Positions 25,401 through 33,042 of a stretch of DNA of 64,000 nucleotides are shown one piece after another. The translations under genes were made by a program, and so were the position numbers. The first letter of the stretch is position 1. Each line of letters begins with the position of its first letter. The notes below the pieces were generated by a model. It was not told where the DNA came from. It worked only from the letters and a program-made list of their open reading frames with translations, and ran no database searches. The stretch is from Butyricimonas sp. Marseille-P3923 (GTDB lineage Bacteria; Bacteroidota; Bacteroidia; Bacteroidales; Marinifilaceae): contig NZ_FXXL01000006.1 in assembly GCF_900184685.1 (NCBI RefSeq), forward strand, positions 1-64,000, in the 5' to 3' direction.

Positions 25401-28266
25401 AGACGGCGAATTTTTCACGAATAATTTCATGCTGACTCGGGAAGAAGCTGACAAAAAACTGGATATTATCACGAAAACATTCCGGGATCATCTTACTCCC
25501 GGACAAAAAGAAGAATGGTCATTCATCATTAAAAACGGACAGGGAAAAGCTGTCATTGCAGAGATGATGGCAGGTATGTATGATGCTTCTCTGGACAAAA
25601 TCCGTCCAAACATTTGGAATTTCAACCCGGTTTACTACAATTACAGCACAACGCCCCGGTGGAGGTTTGAGAACTATCCGTTAAGGGGAACTCTCGGCTA
25701 TAATCAGAAACGCATGGAGGTACCCGGATTTGAATTTAATAGATTAAACCTCTACGGATTAAGCCAATCCACATTCCTCGGTTGGGATAATGCTGTTGTC
25801 GCGGGATATGGCCATTCCAGAGGAGGGGCAAAACAAGAAATGATGGTAGAAGCAATGGCAGAAGAAGAAATAGTATTGCCCAGAAAGGTTGCCGGTATTG
25901 CGGAAGATAATGATAACACGAAATTTTATATCAGAGGGTTGAGTTCATTCAAAGCATCAGCCGATTCCGGTGTTCCGGGAGTCTTATCGGAAGAAAGTGT
26001 TATTGACGCGACTCCGCAAATCAGACAAAATTTCCAAGAAACAGCATTCTTCTACCCGCAACTTTTAACGGACTCAACGGGTAACGTGGTAATCAAATTC
26101 ACGGTACCGGAATCTACCACGACGTGGAAATTCATGGCACTGGCACATACCCGGGATATGCAATTCGGACAAATTGAAAGATCGGTTATCACGAGCAAAG
26201 AGTTTATGGTCAATACCAATCTGCCCCGATTCGTACGCACGGGGGATAAGGTCGTGCTGCAAGCGACAATCAATAATCTCACGACAACCGCACAACAAGG
26301 TGAAGCATACCTCGAACTGTTCATTCCCTCGACGGATGTCGTGATCAGGAAACAACAACAACCGTTCAACGTGAATGCACAAGAGAACCAAACCGTAAGT
26401 TTCGAGTTTACCGCCCCGGAAGACACGGATCTACTCGGGTGTCGTATTGTTGCATCTTCAACACAATTCAGTGACGGAGAACAACATGTGCTTCCCGTGG
26501 TTCCCGATGCCACACTGGTGACTCAAACCTTACCGATATTCGCGAGCAAACAAGGGCAACAAACGTTCAAGTTGAATGCACCGAAAGGAATTACCCCATA
26601 TCGCCTGACGCTGGAACTCACCGCCAACCCGGTATGGTACGCCGTTCTCGCCCTGCCGACGATAAACACGCCGCAAACCGAGAATGTAACCGAAATCACG
26701 GCGTCCTATTATGTCAGTACATTGGCGACGGCTATCGCTAACGCGAATCCGCGAATCACGGATGCCATCCGGCAATGGATGCAAAAACCGGATGCAGCAC
26801 TAACTTCTCCGCTGGAAAAGAATCAGGAATTAAAATCCATTCTGCTACAACTTTCCCCGTGGGTAACCGAAGCACAGAGTGAAACACAACAAATGCACTC
26901 CTTAGGTGAACTTCTGGACGTGAACCGCCAGACCTATATCGCCCGGCAAGCCATCAAAAAATTGGCTGAACTGCAAAACGAAGATGGTGGTTGGTCATGG
27001 TTCAAGGGATTCTATTCCAGTACCTTCATGACTGAAAATGTCCTTGAGGCAATGGCACGGCTTGTCTCGTTAAACGCCACAAGCCACCCGGAAGAAGTAA
27101 AGATGATGCAAATCAAAGCGTTGAACTTCCTCGATAAACAAATCCAAGAATCCTACAAGGACATCAAAACTGCCGGATATTCCCAAATATTATACCTGTA
27201 CACCCGCAGTTCATACCGGGATATCCCGTTGACCGATGCTCTGGAAGCTCACAAGTTCTATCTGGGACAACTGGAAACTTCATGGACCAAACTTTCACTG
27301 TACGAGAAAGCCTTGTCAGCCATCACTCTTTATCGATACGGTAAAACGGATGCGGCGAAACAAATCATACATTCTTTGAAAGAATACTCCACCACCACAC
27401 CTGAAATGGGTATGTACTGGGCGAACAACCGTTCAACCCTTTTCACCAACTCCGCTATCCAGACTCACGTGGCGATCATGAGTGCTTTCCGTGAAATTGA
27501 AGGCAATTCCACGGATACCGAAGGGATGAAACAATGGTTATTGCGCCAGAAACAAACTCAAAACTGGGGCTCAACACCCACGACGGTCGACGCTATCTAC
27601 GCTTTACTCCTCACGGGAAATAATCAATTGGCATCCCAAGAAGAACTGGCGGTAAAACTCGGTAACAAGAAATTGAATATTACCCCGGAAGAATCCAAAT
27701 TGGGATACATCAAACAAAGTTTCACGGGCAAAGAGATTACCCCGAAAATGCTGAATGTAACGCTCTCAAAACAACAACAGCAAGCAAGCTGGGGTGGTTT
27801 ATACCTGCAATATTTCGAGAAACTGGACAAAATCACCAGTCATTCGGGCGGAATCTCTGTCAAGAAACAGCTATTCATCCAACAAGAAGAAGATACCGGA
27901 AGTACGTTAATCCCGCTGGCCGGACAAGAATTAAAAGTCGGTGATAGAATCTGTATCCGTATCACGGTATCCAACGATCAGGATATGCAATTCGTGCATC
28001 TGAAAGATTTAAGAGCCGGATGTTTTGAACCGACGGAACAACTTTCCGGCAACCGTTGGCAAGAGGCTCTCGTGTATTATCAGGAAACGACAGATGTTGC
28101 TACCAACTTCTTCTTCGACTTCCTCCCGAAAGGTACGCATGTATTCGAGTACACGGTATGGATCGCGCAAAGCGGAACCTATCAAGACGGTATCAGTACT
28201 CTACAATGTGTATACGCCCCACAATATTCGGCAAACAGTGATGCAGGAACCATTACCGTACACTGA
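22483..28266 (+). CDS. Alpha-2-macroglobulin family protein with plug-like insert
   Basis: A very large exported protein (1927 residues; signal MIKRLLIITVLLFGVHVAFS). After an N-terminal helical region the macroglobulin domains begin. MG2 is marked by LFTDRAIYRPGQIVYFSG (about 562-579), and the A2M domain by FFYPQLLTDSTGNVVIKF followed by VPESTTTWKFMALAHT. A terpenoid-cyclase-like helical part follows (LAELQNEDGGWSWFKGF). The thioester motif (CxEQ) expected before that part is not seen, so covalent trapping of proteases is unlikely. An unusual insert (about 1115-1170) contains NTKFYIRGLSSF, nearly the same as the plug sequence of the SusC protein in this window. Such proteins probably protect the envelope from proteases. 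Confidence 0.93.
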   Translation: MIKRLLIITVLLFGVHVAFSQQNLSDKENEAAPKMALLQAQKDYRQAVKEKNSPLLIQSLIRQIKYQALIDMDSIPPMLQDLEKYIGEDRNTVEKSILHSLIAELYQMYYMSQLSQIYNRTPVTGYIPRNMAEWTGNIYIEKIFQHALDAVKAQPQLAEVNCLDYKEIMILGKNSPALRPTMYDFLVYRSIDILNGLYNISQYYKQSPVTDNQLFAPVADFVGMTIEAKTFDVSSNIIKLYQSLLQSELTAKRVDAVLISDLDRLEYIRRVINTNDSDSLYTSALEQLAHQYNKSPYNTEVLYKLALTYYEPARFNYANPGTTEKPEYKKALDICNKGIRQYPNYFRINILKQMAQEITRTNVFYTLEPNVYPGHTQNIKLSFKNLSDISFTLYKVDETTLDYLHLDKKTPKLKKISTHTYRLPKELYSQDTVLQIPVTSTGRYQLTVSYGTAKQQADSSYFSSSRLSTIASKTSDKNYNVLVCDLVSGKPIQGAKVKIYSRSGRKYVLDTEFTSDANGIASIKNVPQDRLYQVTLGSDDHGVVTRLPNQYFSSSKPIVKETSLFTDRAIYRPGQIVYFSGISWEATAEASKAVTGKKYTVTLSDVNNQVVAKEEVQTNEFGSFAGKFTLPQDVLNGLFFITAGEANHTITVAEYKRPKFEITFNPIKGAYKAGDRLTVSGIAKNYSGANAGNSKVTYSIQSRSFAWRFQENTIAAGKTQTNEKGEFSVSFDTEKTTDNSPGALYRNFVTYTVSVTVTTPNGETQESNYSVQVTPQNYRLNSSVYPYMNKEKPNSITVTTLNYNEYPLTENITYELSALKPLQKLGEEYDRSNLPVDKKVLEGTFTTNTDKALELNLSSLPSGAYLLKLSGTGDNSNITNENIIYLYSPQDKRPPYLTYFWSVEEKTTCIPGEDARILLGSSAKDVYVLYEIYSDQKLMEQKRLVLNNSNTTLAIPYKEDFGKKAEVIVSFIKDGEFFTNNFMLTREEADKKLDIITKTFRDHLTPGQKEEWSFIIKNGQGKAVIAEMMAGMYDASLDKIRPNIWNFNPVYYNYSTTPRWRFENYPLRGTLGYNQKRMEVPGFEFNRLNLYGLSQSTFLGWDNAVVAGYGHSRGGAKQEMMVEAMAEEEIVLPRKVAGIAEDNDNTKFYIRGLSSFKASADSGVPGVLSEESVIDATPQIRQNFQETAFFYPQLLTDSTGNVVIKFTVPESTTTWKFMALAHTRDMQFGQIERSVITSKEFMVNTNLPRFVRTGDKVVLQATINNLTTTAQQGEAYLELFIPSTDVVIRKQQQPFNVNAQENQTVSFEFTAPEDTDLLGCRIVASSTQFSDGEQHVLPVVPDATLVTQTLPIFASKQGQQTFKLNAPKGITPYRLTLELTANPVWYAVLALPTINTPQTENVTEITASYYVSTLATAIANANPRITDAIRQWMQKPDAALTSPLEKNQELKSILLQLSPWVTEAQSETQQMHSLGELLDVNRQTYIARQAIKKLAELQNEDGGWSWFKGFYSSTFMTENVLEAMARLVSLNATSHPEEVKMMQIKALNFLDKQIQESYKDIKTAGYSQILYLYTRSSYRDIPLTDALEAHKFYLGQLETSWTKLSLYEKALSAITLYRYGKTDAAKQIIHSLKEYSTTTPEMGMYWANNRSTLFTNSAIQTHVAIMSAFREIEGNSTDTEGMKQWLLRQKQTQNWGSTPTTVDAIYALLLTGNNQLASQEELAVKLGNKKLNITPEESKLGYIKQSFTGKEITPKMLNVTLSKQQQQASWGGLYLQYFEKLDKITSHSGGISVKKQLFIQQEEDTGSTLIPLAGQELKVGDRICIRITVSNDQDMQFVHLKDLRAGCFEPTEQLSGNRWQEALVYYQETTDVATNFFFDFLPKGTHVFEYTVWIAQSGTYQDGISTLQCVYAPQYSANSDAGTITVH

Positions 28267-28270
28267 ACAA

Positions 28271-28328
28271 ATTGAAATAAAAAAATAGAAGTGAGGAAAA
28301 ATCCTCACTTCTATTTTTTTATTTCAAT
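28271..28328. terminator. Bidirectional terminator, 27-bp perfect stem
   Basis: A 27-base arm (28271-28297) and its exact reverse complement (28302-28328) are separated by AAAA. The GC part is GAAGTGAGGA/TCCTCACTTC, flanked by seven A and seven T. It serves the macroglobulin gene on the plus strand and the response regulator gene on the minus strand. Confidence 0.93.
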
Positions 28329-28334
28329 TACCGG

Positions 28335-29021
28335 CTATTCAAGAATCAGACGGAATCCGGAACCATGCACGTTCTCGATCTTAATGGATGAGTCGTCTTT
28401 AAAATACTTTCTCAATTTCGTCACGTACACATCCATACTACGAGCCGTGAAATAATCGCTGGCACCCCAGATTTCATTCAAAGCCTTGTCCCGTTGCAAC
28501 AGACCATCCTTGTGATAGTACAACAATTCCAACAACCGGGATTCTTTCGGAGTCAATTTAATCACTTCATCCCCTTTCGTGATCGTGCGCAATTCCGTGT
28601 TGAACAGATAAGCTCCCAACTCGATCATTTTCGGTTTAACCTCCGTATCCTCGTGTTCGCAACGGCTAAGGATTGCTTTGATTTTAAAAATCAACAATTC
28701 GGAATCAAAGGGTTTTATAATATAGTCATCCGCTCCAATCTCGTATCCCTGCTTCATATCATCTTTCATACTCTTTGCCGTGATATAAACAAAGGGCACG
28801 GTTACATCCAGTTCTCTGATTTTTTTCCCTAATGTAAAACCATCCATCTCGGGCATCATGACATCCAAAAGACACAAATCGAACTTCTCTTTGCGAAATG
28901 CCTCGAATCCATCCACCCCGTTCGTGCAATGCACTACATCATAATCGGATAATTCCAGATAGGATTTCAATACTGATCCGAAACAAGGATCGTCTTCTAC
29001 TAAAAGTATTTTATGTCCCAT
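28335..29021 (-). CDS. OmpR-family response regulator (RprY-like)
   Basis: A 228-residue two-component regulator. The receiver domain has the acidic pair in LLVEDDPCFG (Asp10, Asp11), the phospho-acceptor in CLLDVMMPEMDG (Asp53), the Thr in YITAKS and the Lys in IIKPFD. The C-terminal winged helix (about 130-228) shows IKLTPKESRLLELLYYHKDG and RSMDVYVTKLRKYF. It lies 10 bp downstream of the kinase gene and resembles RprY of Bacteroides fragilis. The targets are not visible. Confidence 0.96.
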   Translation of the reverse strand: MGHKILLVEDDPCFGSVLKSYLELSDYDVVHCTNGVDGFEAFRKEKFDLCLLDVMMPEMDGFTLGKKIRELDVTVPFVYITAKSMKDDMKQGYEIGADDYIIKPFDSELLIFKIKAILSRCEHEDTEVKPKMIELGAYLFNTELRTITKGDEVIKLTPKESRLLELLYYHKDGLLQRDKALNEIWGASDYFTARSMDVYVTKLRKYFKDDSSIKIENVHGSGFRLILE

Positions 29022-29031
29022 ATATTCAATT

Positions 29032-30639
29032 TTAATTTTCCATTTTAAAAATAATCTCTACCAAAGTACCTTTATTCTTTTTCGAGGTCAAGTGAATCTC
29101 ACCCCCGTGCAATTCCACGATCGATCTGGCGTAACTCAACCCCAACCCGAATCCCTTTACATTATGCACGTTACCGCTCGGCACGCGATAGAATCGCTTA
29201 AACACCTTATCCTGAGCCTCTTTCGGTATCCCGATTCCGGTATCCCGAACTCCGATGATAAAACGATTCCCCTCCCGCTTTGTAAATATATATATATTCA
29301 ACGAATCATGCGAATATTTTATCGCATTATCTACCAGATTACATACCACGTTGAGCATATGTACCTCGTCGGCTTGCATCACGTATCCTTCCGGATCAAG
29401 GTCAGCCTTGATAACTCCGCCCCGTTCTTCTACCTGCAAACGAAAATGCTCAACCGTTTCATCCACCAGCACGTTCAGATTTACATTCACTTTCTTCAAA
29501 TGTACTTCCCGACGATCAAGTTTAGCCTGCAACAGAATACGCTCCACGTACTTATTCATACGTTCATTCTCGTTCCGGATCATCGAGTTGAATTTCAGCA
29601 ATTGGTTTTTATCGTTTAGCACCTTTTCTTTCTCGATAGCAGCCGTTGCCAAAGAAATCGTGGCTAACGGTGTCTTAAACTCGTGTGTCATGTTATTAAT
29701 AAAGTCATTCTTGATCACGGAAAGCTTCTGTTGCCTCATAATCACGACGATCGTTATAATAAACACGGACATCAAACCGATAATACAAAAACCGGAAGCA
29801 ATGAACATCCACCCGATATTATTATAGAAGAGCGAATCTTTCGTGTCGAACATGATACACAAGTTAGCGTCTTTCTTGATTTGATCATTCGGGAAAAGAT
29901 CCGTGTAATAGAACCCCTTCTTGCCGTGTTCCTTGATATATTTCAGCAATTCCTCGCCTTTCATCACCTTCCATTTGAAATGATTCTTTATTCCCGTACT
30001 CGCCATCTCATCTTTCAAATAGATATCCAAATCCACCCCCTCAAGCCGTTTGGCTACATCGGCATTATGCGGATCTTCCTCTTTCATATAACGGATCACC
30101 ACTTTCCGAATCATATCCGACAAACGCTGTCCGTCCAATGAATCCGTCTGTTGTTTTACCTCTTCCTCTTCCGATTTTATCAACTGATGCGGAAAACTCC
30201 TGTCTGTGGCTTCCCTTATCGTTCTGGAGATTTCTTGAAGATATCTTGAATACCCCTCTAAAGGATCCTGATACCCGACACTCATATGCCTTATCGTCAC
30301 CTGCCCGTTCGCCTGCTGCATCTCAAACGAAAGACTCGCGGAATTTGTTCGCAAGCGCTGCTCTTTTCCTTTTTCCAAAGAATCCAACATCTGGTCTGTG
30401 GCCGCAATCTGTTCCTCCAGAATATTGTATTGTTCTTTGACCTCCTGATAAAGTTTTCGTTCACTGACCTGATCTACTAAACTGACAGCTTTACCTAACA
30501 CGTCATACACTTTCGAGGTAAAACGTGCTTCTCCTTCCCGCATACTGTATTTCATCCAAATCCACTGCACGCTTACCACAGCAATAAAAGCAATAAGCAT
30601 GACAATAGACAGTATCCTGATAATAATTTTCTTAATCAT
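29032..30639 (-). CDS. Sensor histidine kinase (RprX-like)
   Basis: A 535-residue inner-membrane kinase. I chose the ATG at 30639 because MIKKIIIRILSIVMLIAFIA gives a proper first membrane segment. The longer frame adds 46 unusual residues. A periplasmic sensor part of about 250 residues is closed by a second membrane segment (IGWMFIASGFCIIGLMSVFI). HisKA contains FINNMTHEFKTPLATISLAT with the phosphorylated His. The ATPase domain shows LVDNAIKYSHDS, VRDTGIGIP and GFGLGLSYA. It forms a pair with the response regulator encoded 10 bp downstream. Confidence 0.95.
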   Translation of the reverse strand: MIKKIIIRILSIVMLIAFIAVVSVQWIWMKYSMREGEARFTSKVYDVLGKAVSLVDQVSERKLYQEVKEQYNILEEQIAATDQMLDSLEKGKEQRLRTNSASLSFEMQQANGQVTIRHMSVGYQDPLEGYSRYLQEISRTIREATDRSFPHQLIKSEEEEVKQQTDSLDGQRLSDMIRKVVIRYMKEEDPHNADVAKRLEGVDLDIYLKDEMASTGIKNHFKWKVMKGEELLKYIKEHGKKGFYYTDLFPNDQIKKDANLCIMFDTKDSLFYNNIGWMFIASGFCIIGLMSVFIITIVVIMRQQKLSVIKNDFINNMTHEFKTPLATISLATAAIEKEKVLNDKNQLLKFNSMIRNENERMNKYVERILLQAKLDRREVHLKKVNVNLNVLVDETVEHFRLQVEERGGVIKADLDPEGYVMQADEVHMLNVVCNLVDNAIKYSHDSLNIYIFTKREGNRFIIGVRDTGIGIPKEAQDKVFKRFYRVPSGNVHNVKGFGLGLSYARSIVELHGGEIHLTSKKNKGTLVEIIFKMEN

Positions 30640-30708
30640 AAGCTGACATATACAATTAGCGAAGTTAGTGTTTTTTATGTCATCATGCAACGCCTGACAC
30701 AAAAAATT

Positions 30709-30741
30709 AAAAAGAGGTACCCGGGTAGGTACCTCTAAAAA
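30709..30741 (-). terminator. Terminator after the DUF4369 lipoprotein gene
   Basis: AGAGGTACC (30713-30721) pairs with GGTACCTCT (30728-30736) around CGGGTA. The stem has A/T runs on both sides, so it may work in either direction. It lies between the DUF4369 lipoprotein gene and the kinase gene. Confidence 0.8.
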
Positions 30742-30793
30742 ACAACTAAGTAATAAAAACGGGAAAATAAAAACCAATTAATGGTTTTATACT

Positions 30794-31477
30794 TTATTGC
30801 AATTTGGTTTCCAATACTTTATAAATATTGCTTTCTTTATTTTCGATCTTCATTTTCTTGAAAAGACGCTTTTGCAACGCTAAACTATCTTGTAACTCAT
30901 CTTTAAGCAAGAACAAAGACAATTCTTTACCGGGATTCGCTTCAATCAATTGTTTCGTCCAATTAGCACGTTGTCTCAGGAAACGTTGTTTCTGTAACTG
31001 GTGGATACCCAACATCACCTCGTCGTCCTTCGACAGCTTCTCTTTCTTGCTGATCTTCTCTATCAACCGATCTACTTTTCCAAGATCCTTTCCGTATCTC
31101 TCTTTATATTGCTTTTTCAGGTCATCATACTCGTCCATCAAGCCGGAACCTTTAGCTTCAATCTGATCCGGGAACTTTATTTTTCCTTGAATCCAAATCA
31201 TATCCTTGGTGTCCAGTATAGCTTCAACCGTGGTTTTCCCATCAATATCCACCCATACCCTACCCGGGATTTGGAATTGCTCTGTCCTCAAATCAATCTT
31301 TCCATCCGTAACATCCTGCTCGGCTAAAATCGTCAACCCGGGTTCTCCCGGCATTTCTGCCAATAACTTAACCTTCCCTTTTAATCCTTCAACCTCACCT
31401 CGCACTTTTACCGTATTACTGTCACAAGCACCCAGTAAAAATGTCACAAGCACTAAAAATAAACCAATTCTTTTCAT
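30794..31477 (-). CDS. DUF4369-like lipoprotein
   Basis: A 227-residue predicted lipoprotein (MKRIGLFLVLVTFLLGAC; Cys18). The N-terminal domain resembles DUF4369 (VKVRGEVEGLKGKVKLLAEM, then GRVWVDIDGKTTVEAILD), usually found in front of a thioredoxin domain. Here the thioredoxin domain is missing. A charged helical part follows (DDLKKQYKERYGKDLGKVDR). It may be a scaffold or a remnant of the larger family. The neighbouring gene at 31620-32921 encodes a related thioredoxin-like lipoprotein on the same strand. Confidence 0.82.
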   Translation of the reverse strand: MKRIGLFLVLVTFLLGACDSNTVKVRGEVEGLKGKVKLLAEMPGEPGLTILAEQDVTDGKIDLRTEQFQIPGRVWVDIDGKTTVEAILDTKDMIWIQGKIKFPDQIEAKGSGLMDEYDDLKKQYKERYGKDLGKVDRLIEKISKKEKLSKDDEVMLGIHQLQKQRFLRQRANWTKQLIEANPGKELSLFLLKDELQDSLALQKRLFKKMKIENKESNIYKVLETKLQ

Positions 31478-31619
31478 ACTAACTAAATTTTATACACCAT
31501 TTGTGACCATAGCCACAAGTGTAAATTTCATCTGTTATTATACTTGCTCTAATAATTAACCTAACATTACAGCAAATAAATTTACCTGCCGTAAACATCG
31601 ACAAATATACAAAAATAAA

Positions 31620-32921
31620 TTATAACCCAATATTCTGCAAAAGTAATTTCATCGATCCTGAAGGTTTTGACGCATCAGCATCGGTAATCCTGCCGTCCGG
31701 GTTGATTAATATGAATCTGGGAGAATTGGTTATCATGTAAGAACGATAAAAATCAGGATCTTTTAACAGGAAATGTTCACCCGGAATGTTTTTTACACGC
31801 GAAAATGCTTCCTCATCCGTGGCAAATGTCAGGAACCGTATATTTTTTTCTTTATATTCTTCAACAAGTTCTTTCCACGCTGTTGTTTCTTTTTCTTCCC
31901 CCATCGTACCGAAACTTGGCGTCAAGACACAAATATAAAGATATTTCCCGCGCATATCCTTCAACTGCACGTCCTTGCCCGAAGCATCGGTTAAAAGGAT
32001 ATTCGGTGCTGTTGCCCCGGCGGACAATTTTCTCCAACGATCAACCAACTGACGAACTTTTACCAATTTACTGGTATCGGAGACCTCGTTCCAACATACC
32101 GAAAGCAAGTAATCAGAATCTTTCAATCCGTTTTGGGCAAAATAGACATACACCACCTCCGATAACAAGAAATCCCGTACTTTAAGATTCGTCACGTTGT
32201 TTAAAATATAATTCACGAGCCTTCTGCCACTCATATTTTTCCCTCTGTAATAATAGAAATAATTCAGCAGGAATTGTCTATAAAAAGGGAACGACAACAG
32301 TTCCTCGTTGTTAAAATCAAAACCGGTAATAAAATCCGTGAACGCGATTCCCGGTTCATATTTCACGGAATCAGGGACTTGGTGCATACTCGGATATCCC
32401 ACTGCCTGCAAGGCGATCTTATATCTTATTCTTTCTCTTTCCTTGTTCGTGAAATCATCACCAAGATTTTTGGCTTCCAGCAAAAGAATATTCATGTTAA
32501 GCATGTCCTGCATTCGCTGTATAAATTCTTCTTCTCCCAACTGATATACTTCATAAGGAAGATAAGACATCGTTCGCCCCTGCTCTCTCAAGTAATTATT
32601 AATCGCACTCAACGTTCCCTTAAATTGCGGAGACACAGTATTACGAACAATATTCACTTCCAAATCTTCTCCCGGGGAAAGATACACGTCAAAAGAGTTA
32701 GGCCTGTATACTCTTGCATAGACCCCTTTTTCCAGTGGTATTTTACCGGAAAAAAAGTATTTATTGTCCAACTTGAACTCGTACGACGTCCCGTTCACGT
32801 CAAAAGATATGACGGAATCACGAGTCATTCCGGTTTCTACACGCCCCGATACCTGTACACTTTTATTATGGACGCATGCAGCCAGAAGAACAATAAATAA
32901 TATACCTACAAAACTCCTCAT
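31620..32921 (-). CDS. Thioredoxin-like lipoprotein lacking catalytic cysteines
   Basis: A 433-residue predicted lipoprotein (MRSFVGILFIVLLAAC). The C-terminal third has a TlpA-like fold: LTDASGKDVQLKDMRGKYL, then YICVLTPSFGTMGEEKETT where WCxxC is expected, and SPRFILINPDGRI for the cis-proline region. Both catalytic cysteines are absent, so it cannot act as a thiol oxidoreductase. I use the ATG at 32921 because a longer frame starts with TTG. With the proteins of 4290-5372 and 30794-31477 it makes a third related protein in the window with lost redox chemistry. Confidence 0.85.
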   Translation of the reverse strand: MRSFVGILFIVLLAACVHNKSVQVSGRVETGMTRDSVISFDVNGTSYEFKLDNKYFFSGKIPLEKGVYARVYRPNSFDVYLSPGEDLEVNIVRNTVSPQFKGTLSAINNYLREQGRTMSYLPYEVYQLGEEEFIQRMQDMLNMNILLLEAKNLGDDFTNKERERIRYKIALQAVGYPSMHQVPDSVKYEPGIAFTDFITGFDFNNEELLSFPFYRQFLLNYFYYYRGKNMSGRRLVNYILNNVTNLKVRDFLLSEVVYVYFAQNGLKDSDYLLSVCWNEVSDTSKLVKVRQLVDRWRKLSAGATAPNILLTDASGKDVQLKDMRGKYLYICVLTPSFGTMGEEKETTAWKELVEEYKEKNIRFLTFATDEEAFSRVKNIPGEHFLLKDPDFYRSYMITNSPRFILINPDGRITDADASKPSGSMKLLLQNIGL

Positions 32922-32996
32922 GCTCAATCACGTTAACTTTTGGAGTACAAAGATATGCATTCAAAACAAAAGTATGTGTTAAAGAAAAGGTAAATA

Positions 32997-33024
32997 AAAA
33001 AGGCGACCGAAGGGTCGCCTTTTT
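32997..33024 (-). terminator. Terminator after the TPR lipoprotein gene
   Basis: AAAAAGGCGACC (32997-33008) and GGTCGCCTTTTT (33013-33024) form a perfect 12-bp stem with loop GAAG. It lies 19 bp past the stop of the gene at 33043-34764. Confidence 0.92.
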
Positions 33025-33042
33025 AGATATATTAACAATCGC

